From positions 558,001 to 622,000 of the forward strand of contig JAHBBC010000024.1 of assembly GCA_019915015.1 (NCBI GenBank): a stretch of 64,000 nucleotides of DNA. Direction: 5' to 3'. The notes under the pieces are model-generated. The model did not search any database. It was given only the letters and a program-made list of their open reading frames with translations, and was not told the DNA's origin. The position numbers and the translations under genes were made by a program. Positions 31,190-41,575 of this stretch are shown here, one piece after another (positions within the stretch are counted from its first letter, which is position 1; each line of letters opens with the position of its first letter). This DNA comes from Auriscalpium vulgare (lineage: Eukaryota > Basidiomycota > Agaricomycetes > Russulales > Auriscalpiaceae).

Positions 31190-32371
31190 CTATGGTATGG
31201 CAGGGTCGTCGCGTGGGATGCGCCCCTGCTGGCTGACACGACCCCGATTCGCGCCTCCACCTCGGCGACCGCGGTGAACGTTCTGCCACCCCATCGGGAC
31301 AGCGCGAAACGTCACGATCTCATCCAGAAACATAGTCGGGTTGCTGTGGATGTCGGCCAACAATTGAGTGGGGAGGTTCGACGCGAGGATCGCGCTTTCT
31401 ATCGCAGTCCGGGCATGGAGGCTGTCGATCGTGGTAGCCCACTGCAACGAGTCGCGAAGAAACGCCGCCGCGGCGGCCTCCAGCGACCCATCCGCCGAAT
31501 CAAAAGCGTCAACGTAGGGACCCCAGCGACCGCGCGCACTCCGATCGTCGGGTCGCGCGACTCGAGCGATGGTAGCATAGACCGATTCCACGGTCGCCAC
31601 CGTCTCGGTAGTGTGGGTGATAAGAGTGTCGGAGAGGGGATGCGCGAGGGTGCGCAGGAGGTCGGGAAGGGATACGCCAGTGGTCGAGTAGGCCAGGCGA
31701 TGGACCTCGGACAAGAGGGCCTCCTCCCCGCCATTCAGGCGCTGGAGCGCGGACGCGCAAGCCTCCATCGTGGAAATAAACTCCGCGTGCACGGTCGCGT
31801 CAATGCCCGCGCCGCGACCAGTAGGATGAGCGGCCAGGCAGAGCTCGCCGAGGCTGCGGCGGTACTGGGGGACGGACGTGCGACCCGATTCGAACGCTGC
31901 CCACAGAGCACCCTCGCAAAGGCGGGCGAGCTGCCGAGCATGATCGCGATTGTTGGGAAAGGTGAAGCCAGCAATTGGGCGAACTGCGAACGTCGGATCG
32001 AGTGGAGCGGACGTCGGGGGCGCGATGTCGCTGATGAGAATACCACCCCACTCGGCGAAGGCAATACGCGACGCGGGGGACACGGTGAACAACGTCTCGA
32101 AGATCGGGCCCGCAATCGCCTGCACCAGGCGGAGGACGGACGGCTTCGCGGTATTGAAAACTTTGCCCTGGAACAACCCGACACCAGGATGAGCGGCGGT
32201 CGCGATAACAATGCGAGGACGTACGTAGAGGGCGGCTACCTTGCGACCCCACTCTTCACGATCCGCGACCAGGGTCTCTACGGGGGCGGTCTCCAAGTCA
32301 ATGGCATGGGGCGCGAGGAGTAAGCCGACAAGGGCGAGTGCGCGCGATTCAAGGGCAAAGGTCGACGACAT
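31190..32371 (-). CDS. Antisense cargo gene 2, 374 aa, unknown function
   Basis: Two exons, 32371-32225 (147 nt) and 32167-31190, joined at phase 0 by a 57 nt intron (GTACGT...CCAG). The N-terminus reads ALVGLLLAPHAIDLETAP and REEWGRKVAAL; after the intron PSVLRLVQAIAGPIFETLF. The middle contains RSLGELCLAAHPTGRG and ETVATVESVYATIARV, mainly helical by composition. The C-terminus is Gly/Arg-rich (HRGRRGGGANRGR), which may bind RNA (inference). No catalytic motif was recognised. It is a diverged paralogue of cargo gene 3, with the same exon-1 length and intron phase. A 472-codon plus-strand frame at 30905-32323 is its shadow. Confidence 0.72.
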   Translation of the reverse strand: MSSTFALESRALALVGLLLAPHAIDLETAPVETLVADREEWGRKVAALYVRPRIVIATAAHPGVGLFQGKVFNTAKPSVLRLVQAIAGPIFETLFTVSPASRIAFAEWGGILISDIAPPTSAPLDPTFAVRPIAGFTFPNNRDHARQLARLCEGALWAAFESGRTSVPQYRRSLGELCLAAHPTGRGAGIDATVHAEFISTMEACASALQRLNGGEEALLSEVHRLAYSTTGVSLPDLLRTLAHPLSDTLITHTTETVATVESVYATIARVARPDDRSARGRWGPYVDAFDSADGSLEAAAAAFLRDSLQWATTIDSLHARTAIESAILASNLPTQLLADIHSNPTMFLDEIVTFRAVPMGWQNVHRGRRGGGANRGRVSQQGRIPRDDPAIP

Positions 32372-32492
32372 GTCAGACAATGGGTCGCAGGCACCAACAG
32401 CCCGCGTTTTGTACGCCGTCGGGCACTTGTTGCGACCCGATGCACCGCGGTTTGACCGGGGAATGCGCGTCTGGGGACAGGCGCAGATTTCA

Positions 32493-32508
32493 GTTGGGGG
32501 GAGGATGG
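32493..32508 (+). promoter_or_regulatory. Second polypurine-tract-like copy (internal)
   Basis: CAGTTGGGGGGAGGATG, identical over about 17 bases to the tract before the 3' LTR. It sits about 120 bp upstream of the start of cargo gene 2 on the minus strand. Confidence 0.6.
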
Positions 32509-32791
32509 CCAGTCGCGAGCGACGAGGAGAAAGATAGGGATTTCCTCGGCGACGGGTGACCAGCCCGCGCAGGGCACACAAGGAACAAGTGGCCAGAAGT
32601 GAGCGGGACAAGACAAAGTCGGAACCGACCACGCGCGACCGAACCTGCGACCCATCAGAATACTGTCGGAGACCTCGCGACGCTACGAGTTGCCTACGCA
32701 GCGGAACACGACGATCATTGCTATGAGACATTGGGGCCACAGTCCTGTGCGATTCACGGTGGCCGAAGAGACCATTTACAGAAGGGGTACA

Positions 32792-34020
32792 CTACTCGCG
32801 ACTGCTCGCGATGTCGCTATCACTATCGCTGCGATAATCCACTATCGCCCCGACATCGCCGACCACCACACGTTCCATCACAGCGGCATTACCTCCGACA
32901 CCCCCGATGTCCACGGGATCGCCCTGCATCTGCTCGTCGGAGTCGAAACCGCCGGCATCGTCGTCAACCGAGCCGACACCATCACCGTCGGGCAAGGCGG
33001 GGAGACCCGACAATACACGATGGCGCACGAAGGTTACCAAGAGGTTGTTCGTGTAAAGGTCGGGCTCGGTCGGGGCGGCTGGGAAATGGCGCAGAACGTA
33101 TGCCGCAGTCACTGCGTACTCCAGGAAGAGTCGGGTTGCGTGCTCGAGGGAGAGGCAGGGGTCGCGAACGATGGCTAACAGGTAGGGAGCGTCGGCCCAG
33201 AGGGCTTGCAGATTGGCGACGTTCTCCGTAGCCCCGGCGAGCTCCTCGACGGTCTCGCGGTACACGGCCTCGAAACGAGCTAAAAGGCGCGCACCCAGTC
33301 CGCCGAGGTTGCGACCGTACTGCGTGGGGGGCGAAATGGGCCAAGCGGTCGACTCGCGGGCGACGTAGTCGGGAAGGAAAGCGGTCCCACCACGCGAGTG
33401 GCGAATGGAGAGCGCGGAACATTCCAAGGCCTCTCGGAGGACGTACGCGACCCACGTCTGGTTGCCCAGGGGACGGTCATCGGGGATGGCGGCATGGAAA
33501 ATGGCAAGCTCGCGCAAGTACGACGCAACCGAGCACCCGCGTTTGCGAAACACGACCCAAAAGTTCTCCTCAACCAGCGTCGCGGTCAGCCGGACCTTGG
33601 GGGCGTCAAGTAGGTCGACCCAATCAACAACGGAGGTCCACGGGTGCAGCTCGGTCGTAGGGAGCGGGGCGGGACGAAGAAAGCGCCCCGCCCACGAGCG
33701 GAAGCGATCCTCGACCTCGGGTACGAGGAGGATGGCGTTCTCGAGTATCGGCATGAGGATGCGCTCGGCGAGGGGGATGATCAGCCTGGGGTCGGAATCG
33801 GTGATGGATTCCTACAGCCGATGGGAGCGGACGGTTAGCGCGACAACGGGGCGGGAAAAGAGGGGAATCGTACGATGACAGCCAACACCTCCTGTCCCCA
33901 ACGCTCGCGCGACTCGATCGCTTCGGCGGCTGCTGCGAGTGGGAAGTCCGCGCTGGGGGCCCGACCCAGGTGGTACAGCAAGAGAGTACCGCGACGGTAC
34001 GTGTGGGGAGACCAGGTCAT
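32792..34020 (-). CDS. Antisense cargo gene 3, 388 aa, paralogue of cargo gene 2
   Basis: Exons 34020-33874 (147 nt) and 33811-32792, phase 0, intron GTACGA...TGTAG. The N-terminus reads RRGTLLLYHLGRAPSADFP and RERWGQEVLAVI, then RLIIPLAERILMPILENA, LVPEVEDRF. These align with cargo gene 2 (LLLAP, RE.WG, PI.E, VSPASR). The C-terminus is acidic with Asp/Ser runs (VDDDAGGFDSDEQ). Function is unknown; no enzyme motif was seen. An upstream in-frame ATG near 34095 is possible. Being in frame throughout inside a young element, it is probably functional. Confidence 0.72.
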
Positions 34021-34170
34021 GATGGTGTGTGGGGGGGGTTGTGTCGGGAGTTTGGTTGGGTCGGACGGGCGGTGCGACGCTACCTGACGACTCATCGAGA
34101 CGGCGCGAGGGAGCCTTTATCAGGAGGAGCCATCCGGGGATTTGCCGACTGAGGACAGTCGGTAGCTCAG

Positions 34171-34182
34171 TTGGGGGGAGGA
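34171..34182 (+). promoter_or_regulatory. Polypurine tract before the 3' LTR
   Basis: TTGGGGGGAGGA ends exactly at the LTR start (34183), the position needed to prime plus-strand DNA synthesis. Confidence 0.85.
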
Positions 34183-35033
34183 TGATGGGACCCGCCGCGC
34201 TACAGGCACCGAAACGGGCCGATCGCACCGCTACAGAACGATACACACCCCCGAGACGCCCATAGGGCGTCGAGGCAACCACACGACCACGATGCGATAC
34301 TCCGGAGGCAGGGCGACACAGCTGCGATAACAGACGGCGTAGGGGAAGCGTACCGTGGAGGGGGGCGAGACTTAGCGGGGCGCGAGTGCACGGGCCGTGG
34401 GAGAGCTGACAAAGCAGCGGTATATAGATGCGATTCATACTCTTGTATAGACACTTTTGGACCTTGGGCCTACACCCGAGACTACACCTTTCATTCCTGC
34501 TTCACAGAGAGCATCGCACGACGCGACACCGCCAGACCAGCCCGACACGATGCCTTAAACCAGGAAGCCGTAGCGACATCCGGGTCGCGCCACCTTTGCG
34601 ATACCACGGGCTACGCTGCCCCGACTCAACCACAGACTGGAGTGATACAGTGTGGTAGGTTTTATGACTGACGTTTATATTCCAGGATAGCGACTCGGAC
34701 GGTACAAGCGCGGGGACACAGGTCGGACGGTCGGACGGCAAGGGCGACTCCGCAACTAGGACGGACCGGCGGCGACAGACGGGAGGGTCGCACCGAATAG
34801 TGTGGGAAGGGACGCAACGTGCGACGGTCGGACGGGAGCGGAGAGAGAGAGAGAGAGGGAGAGGGCCGCAGGACGAGGGCAGGACCCGCGGGGTCCTGGG
34901 TGGTTTGTTCGGGGCACGGTCGCGATCTTGGGTTTCTTCCTCCGACCCACTACCTCTTGGGCCAGCGGTTGGCTGCTCGCTCCCTCCATTTCTATCGACG
35001 TTCCCGGGGCCTCCCCCAGGGTTCATCTCATCA
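34183..35033 (+). repeat. 3' LTR of Gypsy element
   Basis: 851 bp, about 99.5 % like the 5' LTR by eye. TATATA at 34421-34426. Followed by ACGG, the target duplication. Confidence 0.92.
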
Positions 35034-35215
35034 ACGGTATGCCATCCAAGCTCTCGAGCGCAATGCACAGCTTTCTCCGACCAGCTTTGTCAAGATGGTG
35101 GGGCACATTCAGGAGAATTCGGGTTGGGCAGATGCTTATCTTGCAGTGACCAAGAAGGAATATCAGGATAAGATGGTGGAGGACAAGCTGGATGAGTTGT
35201 TCTAGGTACATATAG

Positions 35216-36579
35216 CTACAACTCCCCTCTTTCAGCTAGAACTGCTTGATAGTCATCCCACATTGCTTGAGCAATCTCATCCCTTCGCCTATGTGACTCC
35301 TCCCTCTCAGCTGTGGTGATTTGCTGCCCAAGCTCACTTGTGTTAGACTCGACGGGACCATGTCGGCTGCCAGGTTCTTCATTTGGGTCGATTATGTATG
35401 TGTCGATGTCCTCCGGATCATGATCACGAATGAAGTTGAATAGTGCGGAAATGGCAGGGATGAGTTTTGCTTGTGTCTTCAGGCTGAACTCGGGTGCGGA
35501 AACAGGCAAGGGGTATTTCCTTTTGAGAACACCAAAAATGTGTTCAATGACATTGCGTGCCTGTGAGTGGCGGAGGTTGAAGAGTTCCTTAGCATTCTGA
35601 GGCCTGGAATTAATCAGCAAAATGAAGAATAACAATCAAACAGAAAAACTCTACTTTTGATTCCCTTGCGCCCACTCTCGAAGATGATAGCGAACCTGTC
35701 GGTAGGGCACCAGAAGAGCTTCACAAGACGGAAAGCCTGCATCACCAAGATAGAAGCGGCCCTTCGGAATAGGAAAATCGGTGCTCCGTGCGTCATCCCA
35801 TACTCGCCCGTCTGCTGCGCTCCCCTCCCATCCGCTCAGAATATAGCAGAACCGCAATGCAAAGGTGCATGCAGCTAGCACATTCTGAGAGAGATACCCC
35901 TTCCGGTTCCGGTGGCGGCTAGCATCCGTCGCAGGCGTGAATGCTGCAAAATGTGTGCCATCGACTGCACCCCTGCACCATTGAAAGAAGGGATGGAGCT
36001 TGGGGTTGCCACGAAGTTCCGGAGGGGTCTCGTCAGGGGGAAGGAACACATAGCGAGTGTAGAACTCCTTTGCCACCAGAGCATTAAGCACCTGGTGGAA
36101 AGCTCTGAAGGGCGTACTTATTAACAAGAAGCAAACACATGAGAAATAATTACAGACTCGCTGATCGTGCTACTGCTGCGTTGAAATCTCTGCTTGACTT
36201 GACGAAAAGGAAGTCCTGTACGTGCTGTGTAAAGGAAGATCCCAAGCCGTTCAAGAGCTGACAACCATCGAGTTGATCGAAGACCGCCGTAGAGCTGAAG
36301 CTCATGCACAAGCTGTTGAAAGACTGGCTTTGTCATACCAAAGGCATCATAGAAGCTCTCCGGGTGACCCGCCATCAGCTCTCGCATCCAGCCCAGCCCT
36401 GTGAGTATAGATGTGTGCTGTGGACGAGATGGGAATAGGGTAGGGAGAAGTGCTGTGACAGCTGCTGTTGCTGCTATAGCTGCCATAATTGCAAGTGGCT
36501 TCTTCCCCAAACGTTCTCGTGATGAAGAAGATATAGAGCGGCGCACATTTGCGACCTTTCGAGGGGTGTTGCGGGCCAT
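35216..36579 (-). CDS. PIF/Harbinger transposase (DDE_Tnp_4), possibly damaged at the first splice
   Basis: The nuclease that would cut and move the Harbinger element. Exon 1 (36579 to about 36154) has the N-terminal helix-turn-helix region (FGMTKPVFQQLVHELQ, LGIFLYTARTGLPFRQV). Exon 2 (about 36116-35655) has DDE Asp 1 in GAVDGTHFAAF and Asp 2 in FYLGDAGFP. Exon 3 (35603-35216) has the Glu in ARNVIEHIFGVLKRKYP. Exons 2 and 3 join cleanly (QK/PQNAKELFNLRHSQ). Exons 1 and 2 do not: the obvious donor after ISES leads one base out of frame into FRAFHQVL, so either a less usual donor is used or a small insertion broke the gene. The catalytic triad itself is intact. Confidence 0.85.
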
Positions 36580-36753
36580 GGGAGTGAAGGCAAGAGATTA
36601 CCGCGCGATCATCATCATGCAGTAGATCCGAACGTGACTATGTGACTACATTGTGACACCCGGATCAGAACCCGTCGTCAGCCCGAGGTCCGACTGCAGG
36701 CCAACCCAACCCGACCCGACCCAACCCTACCCGGGTTGCCGAACGGGCCCTAA

Positions 36754-37693
36754 GAGTCCTGTACATCCACTTGTTCTCGACGGTCGTACGTCAATTATCC
36801 TATGTCGCCTACCTCCTATGCTACCTGCTTTGGCTCTGGCACGCGCTCCGCGGACCGACCTACTACAGCTTCCTGCTCGTCGCTCTTCGGCTGCTCGGAG
36901 TCTCCGTTGCCGACCTTGCGCGGAAGTCAGTCGCTCCGCGGTCCTCCACAATTCCAACCTGAGTGTGTCATACCATCCGTGTCGTAGGCGCGTCAGGCTA
37001 ACTACGTCGTCGCACGTCGCGCCGCGGCGTGTGCGCTTCGTCTGGGTGCAACACATCCGGGTTCGGTGCCGCCCTGTGGACCGATCAGTGTTCAGTCGCG
37101 AGGGCCTTAGGACACATTTGTAGTAGATAAATTAGCAGAAATAAAATTGCCTTCATTACCGTTGTTTGAATAAGTAGTCCATTACCAGAACTGATAGTAC
37201 CACGTCCTCCGGTGCATGATTTCGACGCTCTGGCGATGGCCCATCAGGCAGTGCATCGTCGGGCTTGCTGGTCATCCTTGCCAAGGTATTGTGAATTCAT
37301 GGTCTAAATATACTCCTGTGCGGCACTTGCCCCGAAGCCGTCAGTCAGTGCCTCGCTGGCAAACTCGAGCTCGCTGGTCAGCCTTGCCAAGGGATTGTGA
37401 GATCATGGTCTTCGCACATGCCCGTGGGGAGTCCGATTCGCCTTGCGACCTTTGTGATCCTTGTAAACCCTTTTAAGGGCTTGACGTTTGCTCCCTATTT
37501 CGCTGATGACGTCGCTCCGAGTCGGAGAGATATTCGGGCAACGATGGCCGCAAATCGAACAGGCGCGCAAGTAATCAATAATGATTTTTCAGCTGGTCGA
37601 ACGATAATTTGCTTGCAATTCAGAGTTGAATTCTGCGCGTGCAAAGTGAATCCCTACGAGCTCATGGTTCGCCTCGGATTTTCCCACTCCTCC
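36754..37693. other. Intergenic, no gene recognised
   Basis: 940 bp between the Harbinger target site and F-box copy F. Short, poorly conserved direct repeats of TGCTGGTCA/CCTTGCCAAGG type occur near 37265-37395; nothing else was seen. Confidence 0.45.
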
Positions 37694-39385
37694 ATGTTGC
37701 TGGTCCTGTCCGATGACCTCCTGCGCGCCGTTCTTCTCCTCCTCGACGACATCAAGAGCATACTTGCCTGTCAGGCAGTCAGTCTTTCTGCTTCTGCATG
37801 ATCCACCGCAATTCTTGAACACATTTTTGTCTTAGACATGCCGAAGGTTCAAGACGGTTGTGAAGAACTCCCTTCAAATACAGTACAAGATTGAACTAGG
37901 AACTTCCGGTATGTGTGAAGGCCCCGATGCCCGACACCTCAACGCCTTCGAGAAGCTGCAACGCCTACGCGCGTATCAAGCTGCTCGCGCAGGGGATATT
38001 ACATTCGAAGAGCTCCCTTTCGTCCCTGCCCTCTTCGGCGATATCTGGCTTATGCGCAGCTCTGTGACTACATTGGTCTTGATGAGCCCTGAGAATGACG
38101 GGCTGCGCATCGACGTCCAACAGATGCCGTCCGTTATGCGCGGCATCGAGGAGCGCCACTGGAGCATCAAACTAGCGGATATATTCACTGTGGTTGGGTT
38201 TGATGCATCGCAAGATCTGCTCATGGTGCAGAAGGTCGATCGCGGCGGGTATGTCTACTCATGAGCCCGCTGCCTCGGTCCTGACTTCTCATTCGTAGCA
38301 ACCATGCTTGCACACTCTCTATCTTGTCACTTTCGACGGGCGAACGCCATCCATCCGCAGTTTTTGACTCCACGAGAGAGGTGCACGACAGTGGTCACGT
38401 TGAAGTGTTCCGTGACCACTGCGCCGTCGCGTGCTCGGAGCAACGGCGCTCCTGCCTGGCTATTTGGAATTGGAAAACCGGGAGCACAAAAGTTAATCTT
38501 GTGCGCACATTCTTCTGTCCCCTGTGTGGTATATGCCGATTTCGATATATCTAATCTCTCGCCCTAGTTCCCTCCTCAGTCGGGGCTTGTATCTGGTTTC
38601 ACATTCCTCGATGGTGGCCACATCGCCATTATGTCCCGCGACTCGCCGGCCATTCTCGTATACTCATTCGATTTTGCACAGAGCGACTACCTGCCGACTA
38701 CTTTCTTGCTCCCACCTGACATCGATGTCACGCCTCTGACACTCATCCCATGCACCGCGGTCGCCTGCGCGGAGCATGCGGGCATCTTCCACCCCGCTCC
38801 ATCGGCGCGCATATTGTCTCTTTTTCTGACCTCCTCAGAAGTGGACGGCGGCCACTTCTTGCTCAACGTCCTCGCGGACACCCTCCTCGCACACTTACAG
38901 GATGCGCCAGCGACGGTGCCTTGGGCCGATTGGGGCCCAGCGGGCAGCTGCCTCACACGGTGGCCCAGGTTAACACAACCTCCAGACCGAAGCGAGATGT
39001 GTGTGGTCACGCTTGCTCCCGATGGTAGGGTCGGACCCGATGGCTCACCAGTCGGTGTGCTTGCGGATTACCGCCCCTCGCGGGTCGCGCAAGCACGGCA
39101 GCGCGGTCTGGGTGGATTGGTCGACAAGGCGACCTCGGTGGCCGACGAGGACCTCGGCGGATTGACAGAAGCGGCATTGCCGTATGCAATTAGACAGTTC
39201 ACGATGCCGTGGAATGGGGAGCGGGTCGATCGATTGCACAAAGTGATCGCATGTGAGGATCAGCTGTTCGTCTTTGAGGTGTGTTGCCATGGCTGTGGGA
39301 CTTCTACAGGATGCTGAGGCGCTCACAGCAATCGTACGCCGAAGACCGGCATCTGGTAGTGAAGGCATGGGCTGGCACAATATGA
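37694..39385 (+). CDS. F-box protein, family copy F (intact, 488 aa)
   Basis: Exons 37694-37777, 37836-38248, 38299-38500, 38568-39278 and 39329-39385 give 488 codons plus stop. The F-box is MLLVLSDDLLRAVLLLLDD, slightly unusual with Ser for the common Pro. Family blocks: CEGPDARHLNAFEKL, DVQQMPSVMRGIEERHW, DASQDLLMV, LSLSTGERHPSA, VFRDHCAVA, IWNWKTG, ILVYSFDFAQ, CEDQLFVFEVC. The last exon needs the second AG (GCTCACAG) to stay in frame and ends VVKAWAGTI. It is the closest plus-strand relative of A2 by its 84 nt first exon. Candidate SCF adaptor, target unknown. Confidence 0.85.
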
Positions 39386-39608
39386 CGGTCACAACGTAGA
39401 AGTCGTGCATGGAGATGGAGTGAGGTCGATGGAGAGTACCTAGGCCCATGTGAATTGAGGAGCTCTGATGGCACGCCGGCAATAAGGAGACCAGATACCA
39501 TACCACAATTTGAAGTGCCACCCGGCCCGCCGTTGTGCGATGCGCCGGCCAGAAAATCACGTGCACTGCGGTCGGACGAGCGTCGAGTCATGTTGACTGC
39601 AGACAGTC

Positions 39609-41318
39609 ATGTCTTTATTCTTTATGAATCTTCCCGACGAACTGTTGCACACTATTCTCCTGGAGCTCGACTACAGAAGCATCCTGTCTTGCCAGAGAGT
39701 ACGTATGTCCATCATATTTCACTGGCCAATTTACCTTACCCAACTACTTGTTGCTTTAGACATGCAGAAAGATCAAGAACGTGGTGGATAATTCCATCAA
39801 TTTGCAATACAAGATCGAGCTGGGGGCTTCCGCAATGTGCGAGGGCCCCGGCGCCCGACACCTTAGCGCTGTCTCGAAGCTGGAACGTCTACGTGAATAT
39901 GAAGACACCCGCGCAGGAGCCATCAGGCTTGAAGAGCTCCCTTTTGTTCCCGCCCTCATCAGCGATTCGGCAACCTGGAATATCCACACTTCCGTAACCA
40001 CGTTGGTCTCGAGCAACGACGAGGACGACGGGCTGCGCGTGTACGTCCAGCAGATGCCATCTGCAGCGCGCGGAATCGAGGAACGCCACTGGAGCGTCAC
40101 CCTTGGCGCGGCCTATCGTGTGGCTGCAGTAGATGCGTCGCAAGACCTTCTCGTGGTACAGGAGAGCGAAGATGGCGACGAGTACGTCTCCCCATTCATG
40201 GTTGCTGGACCCATTGTCCATTCTCTGCCGCAGTTCTTCTCCCGCACTCTCTATGTTGGCACTGTCGACAGGTGCAACCCATCCGGACACAGTTGCCGAC
40301 CCAAGACGGCTCGTCCCGAGACTTAGCGAGGGCGACAAGTGTGGACGTTTCGAAGTATTTGGCGACTACTGCGCGGCCATATGCGTCGAGAGGGAAGGTC
40401 AGGTCTCGTTAATTGTCTGGAAATGGAGGACCTGGTCTGCGGACGTAAAAATCGTGCGCTATATCCTTCTAATCACGCGCTCACTTTCTGACTGTTGCGT
40501 ACTAGTCCCCATCCGCAGGGCCGGCGTTCACAATTTTTAGCAGATACATGTTCATCGACAATGCCCACATCGCCATCCTGGTGGGCCATCCGCCGGTCAT
40601 CTCCGTATATGCGTTCGACACCGAAAAAACTGAGTGTCTGCCGACGAACTTCGTACTCCCCCCTAATATCAGCCTCAGGCCTAAGCCAGTTCTCATTCAA
40701 TGCGCTGATGTCGCTAGCACTGACCACCCGGGCATCTTCCACCCCAGCCCATCCCGCATCCTGTCCCTCGTCTTCAGTTTACCGATGCAACCCCATCAGT
40801 TCCGGCTCAACGTGCCTGTGGGAACGCTTCTAGCGCACATGCAGGCCGCACCGACCGCGGTGCAGTGGGCTGACTGGGGGCCAGCGGGTAGCCGGATGGT
40901 CCTGGTCCCATATCCTTTCTTGCGCACCAACTTAACGCGGAGCGCCATGCAGATGATCGCTCTGGCACCCAATAGCGGTGAACAAGTCGCCTTGCTTTTA
41001 GACTATCACCCCTTGCGCGTAGCGCGAGCGCGGTCACACGGTGCTGGTGGCCTAGTTGACAAGGCATTCGAGGTGGCGGACGGCAGCATTAGTGGATTGG
41101 TCACGACGACGTTACCGTACCTGGAGAGGGAGTTCACGTTTCCCTGGGTTGGCGACACGCCGTACCAAGCCCTCGTGTGTGAGGATCAGCTGTTTGTATT
41201 TGAGGTATGTTGCGTTGACTGCGGGGCTTGGGCATAGAGGAAATTGATTTATTTGCAGGAGTCGGTGGATGTTGATGATCCACGTCTGTTCGTAAGGGCA
41301 TGGGCGTGTGCTGTATAA
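39609..41318 (+). CDS. F-box protein, family copy G (intact, 496 aa)
   Basis: Exons 39609-39698, 39760-40181, 40234-40453, 40506-41204 and 41259-41318 give 496 codons plus stop. The F-box is MNLPDELLHTILLELDYRSIL. Blocks: CEGPGARHLSAVSKLERL, YVQQMPSAARGIEERHW, DASQDLLVV, LALSTGATHPD, VFGDYCAAI, VWKWRTW, ISVYAFDTEK, CEDQLFVFEVC, VRAWACAV. It differs from the others by a longer loop before the Asp-Ala-Ser block and VWKWRT in place of VWNWRT. It follows F by only 223 bp in the same direction. Confidence 0.85.
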
Positions 41319-41575
41319 CGCCCAATCGATTCCCTAGATATGAGCGTGGTTCGACTACTTACCTCCGGCCTTTCGTCTTCGATCCGATGGCATATTATAA
41401 AAGGTGGCAGTGTATATCACTCAAGATGTGTTTATTTATCTAACCGCGCAACATCAAACCACGCTAGGATGGTGGCAGCTGCTCAGTGTCAAGCAAGTAC
41501 ACAATATTTGTAAATGGTGGAATTTTTTGATTGTACACAAATCGATACTTCCCAAAATGTGTGCCATACGTCCGA
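41319..41575. other. Intergenic with an orphan TATA-like box
   Basis: TATTATAAAAGG occurs near 41392-41403, but no plus-strand gene follows within reach. No other feature was seen. Confidence 0.35.

Larger units (their letters stand above)
20517..35033 (+). mobile_element. Ty3/Gypsy LTR retrotransposon with three antisense cargo genes (14.5 kb)
   Basis: Two 851 bp LTRs (20517-21367 and 34183-35033) start TGATG and end CATCA. They are flanked by the 4 bp duplication ACGG (20513-20516 and 35034-35037). Only about four base differences between the LTRs were seen, so the insertion is young. A possible primer-binding site TGGAGCCCACC begins near 21371, and a polypurine tract TTGGGGGGAGGA precedes the 3' LTR. 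Gag-Pro and Pol occupy 21417-28267. The next 5.9 kb, unusual for Gypsy, hold three spliced genes on the opposite strand. It lies in the last exon of the Harbinger Myb gene. Confidence 0.92.
19533..35205 (+). pseudogene. Harbinger Myb/SANT-like accessory protein, interrupted by Gypsy
   Basis: The second Harbinger protein, which in studied members binds DNA and helps transposase nuclear import. Exons begin at ATG 19533. The Myb/trihelix-like part reads NWSTRDDEVLIEVLESLK, then APVWLAAAERL, C.DRFG, YITVKTLRDLSGFGWD, VWDTYIASHPKAARWRKKTFP. A basic linker and a C-terminal helix follow. Introns lie at about 19840, 20011 and 20230. The Gypsy element is inserted after 20516; the last 56 codons lie at 35038-35205 (RYAIQALERN to DELF). 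Removing the insertion and one ACGG copy leaves one continuous frame, so the gene was intact when hit. It stops 10 bp from the transposase stop. Confidence 0.88.
19293..36750. mobile_element. PIF/Harbinger DNA transposon, split by a nested Gypsy element
   Basis: Terminal inverted repeats of about 45 bp begin GGGCCCGTTCGGCAACCC at both ends, with one mismatch seen at position 19. They are flanked by the TAA target duplication at 19290-19292 and 36751-36753 that is characteristic of PIF/Harbinger. It carries the two expected genes in convergent order: a Myb/SANT-like DNA-binding protein (plus) and a DDE transposase (minus). Without the 14,517 bp nested insertion and one 4 bp duplication the element is about 2.94 kb. 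Confidence 0.93.

Noticed and set aside
30905..32323. A 472-codon plus-strand frame in the Gypsy element
   Set aside because: It is the shadow of cargo gene 2 on the other strand, which has matching introns and a paralogue; the plus frame has neither.
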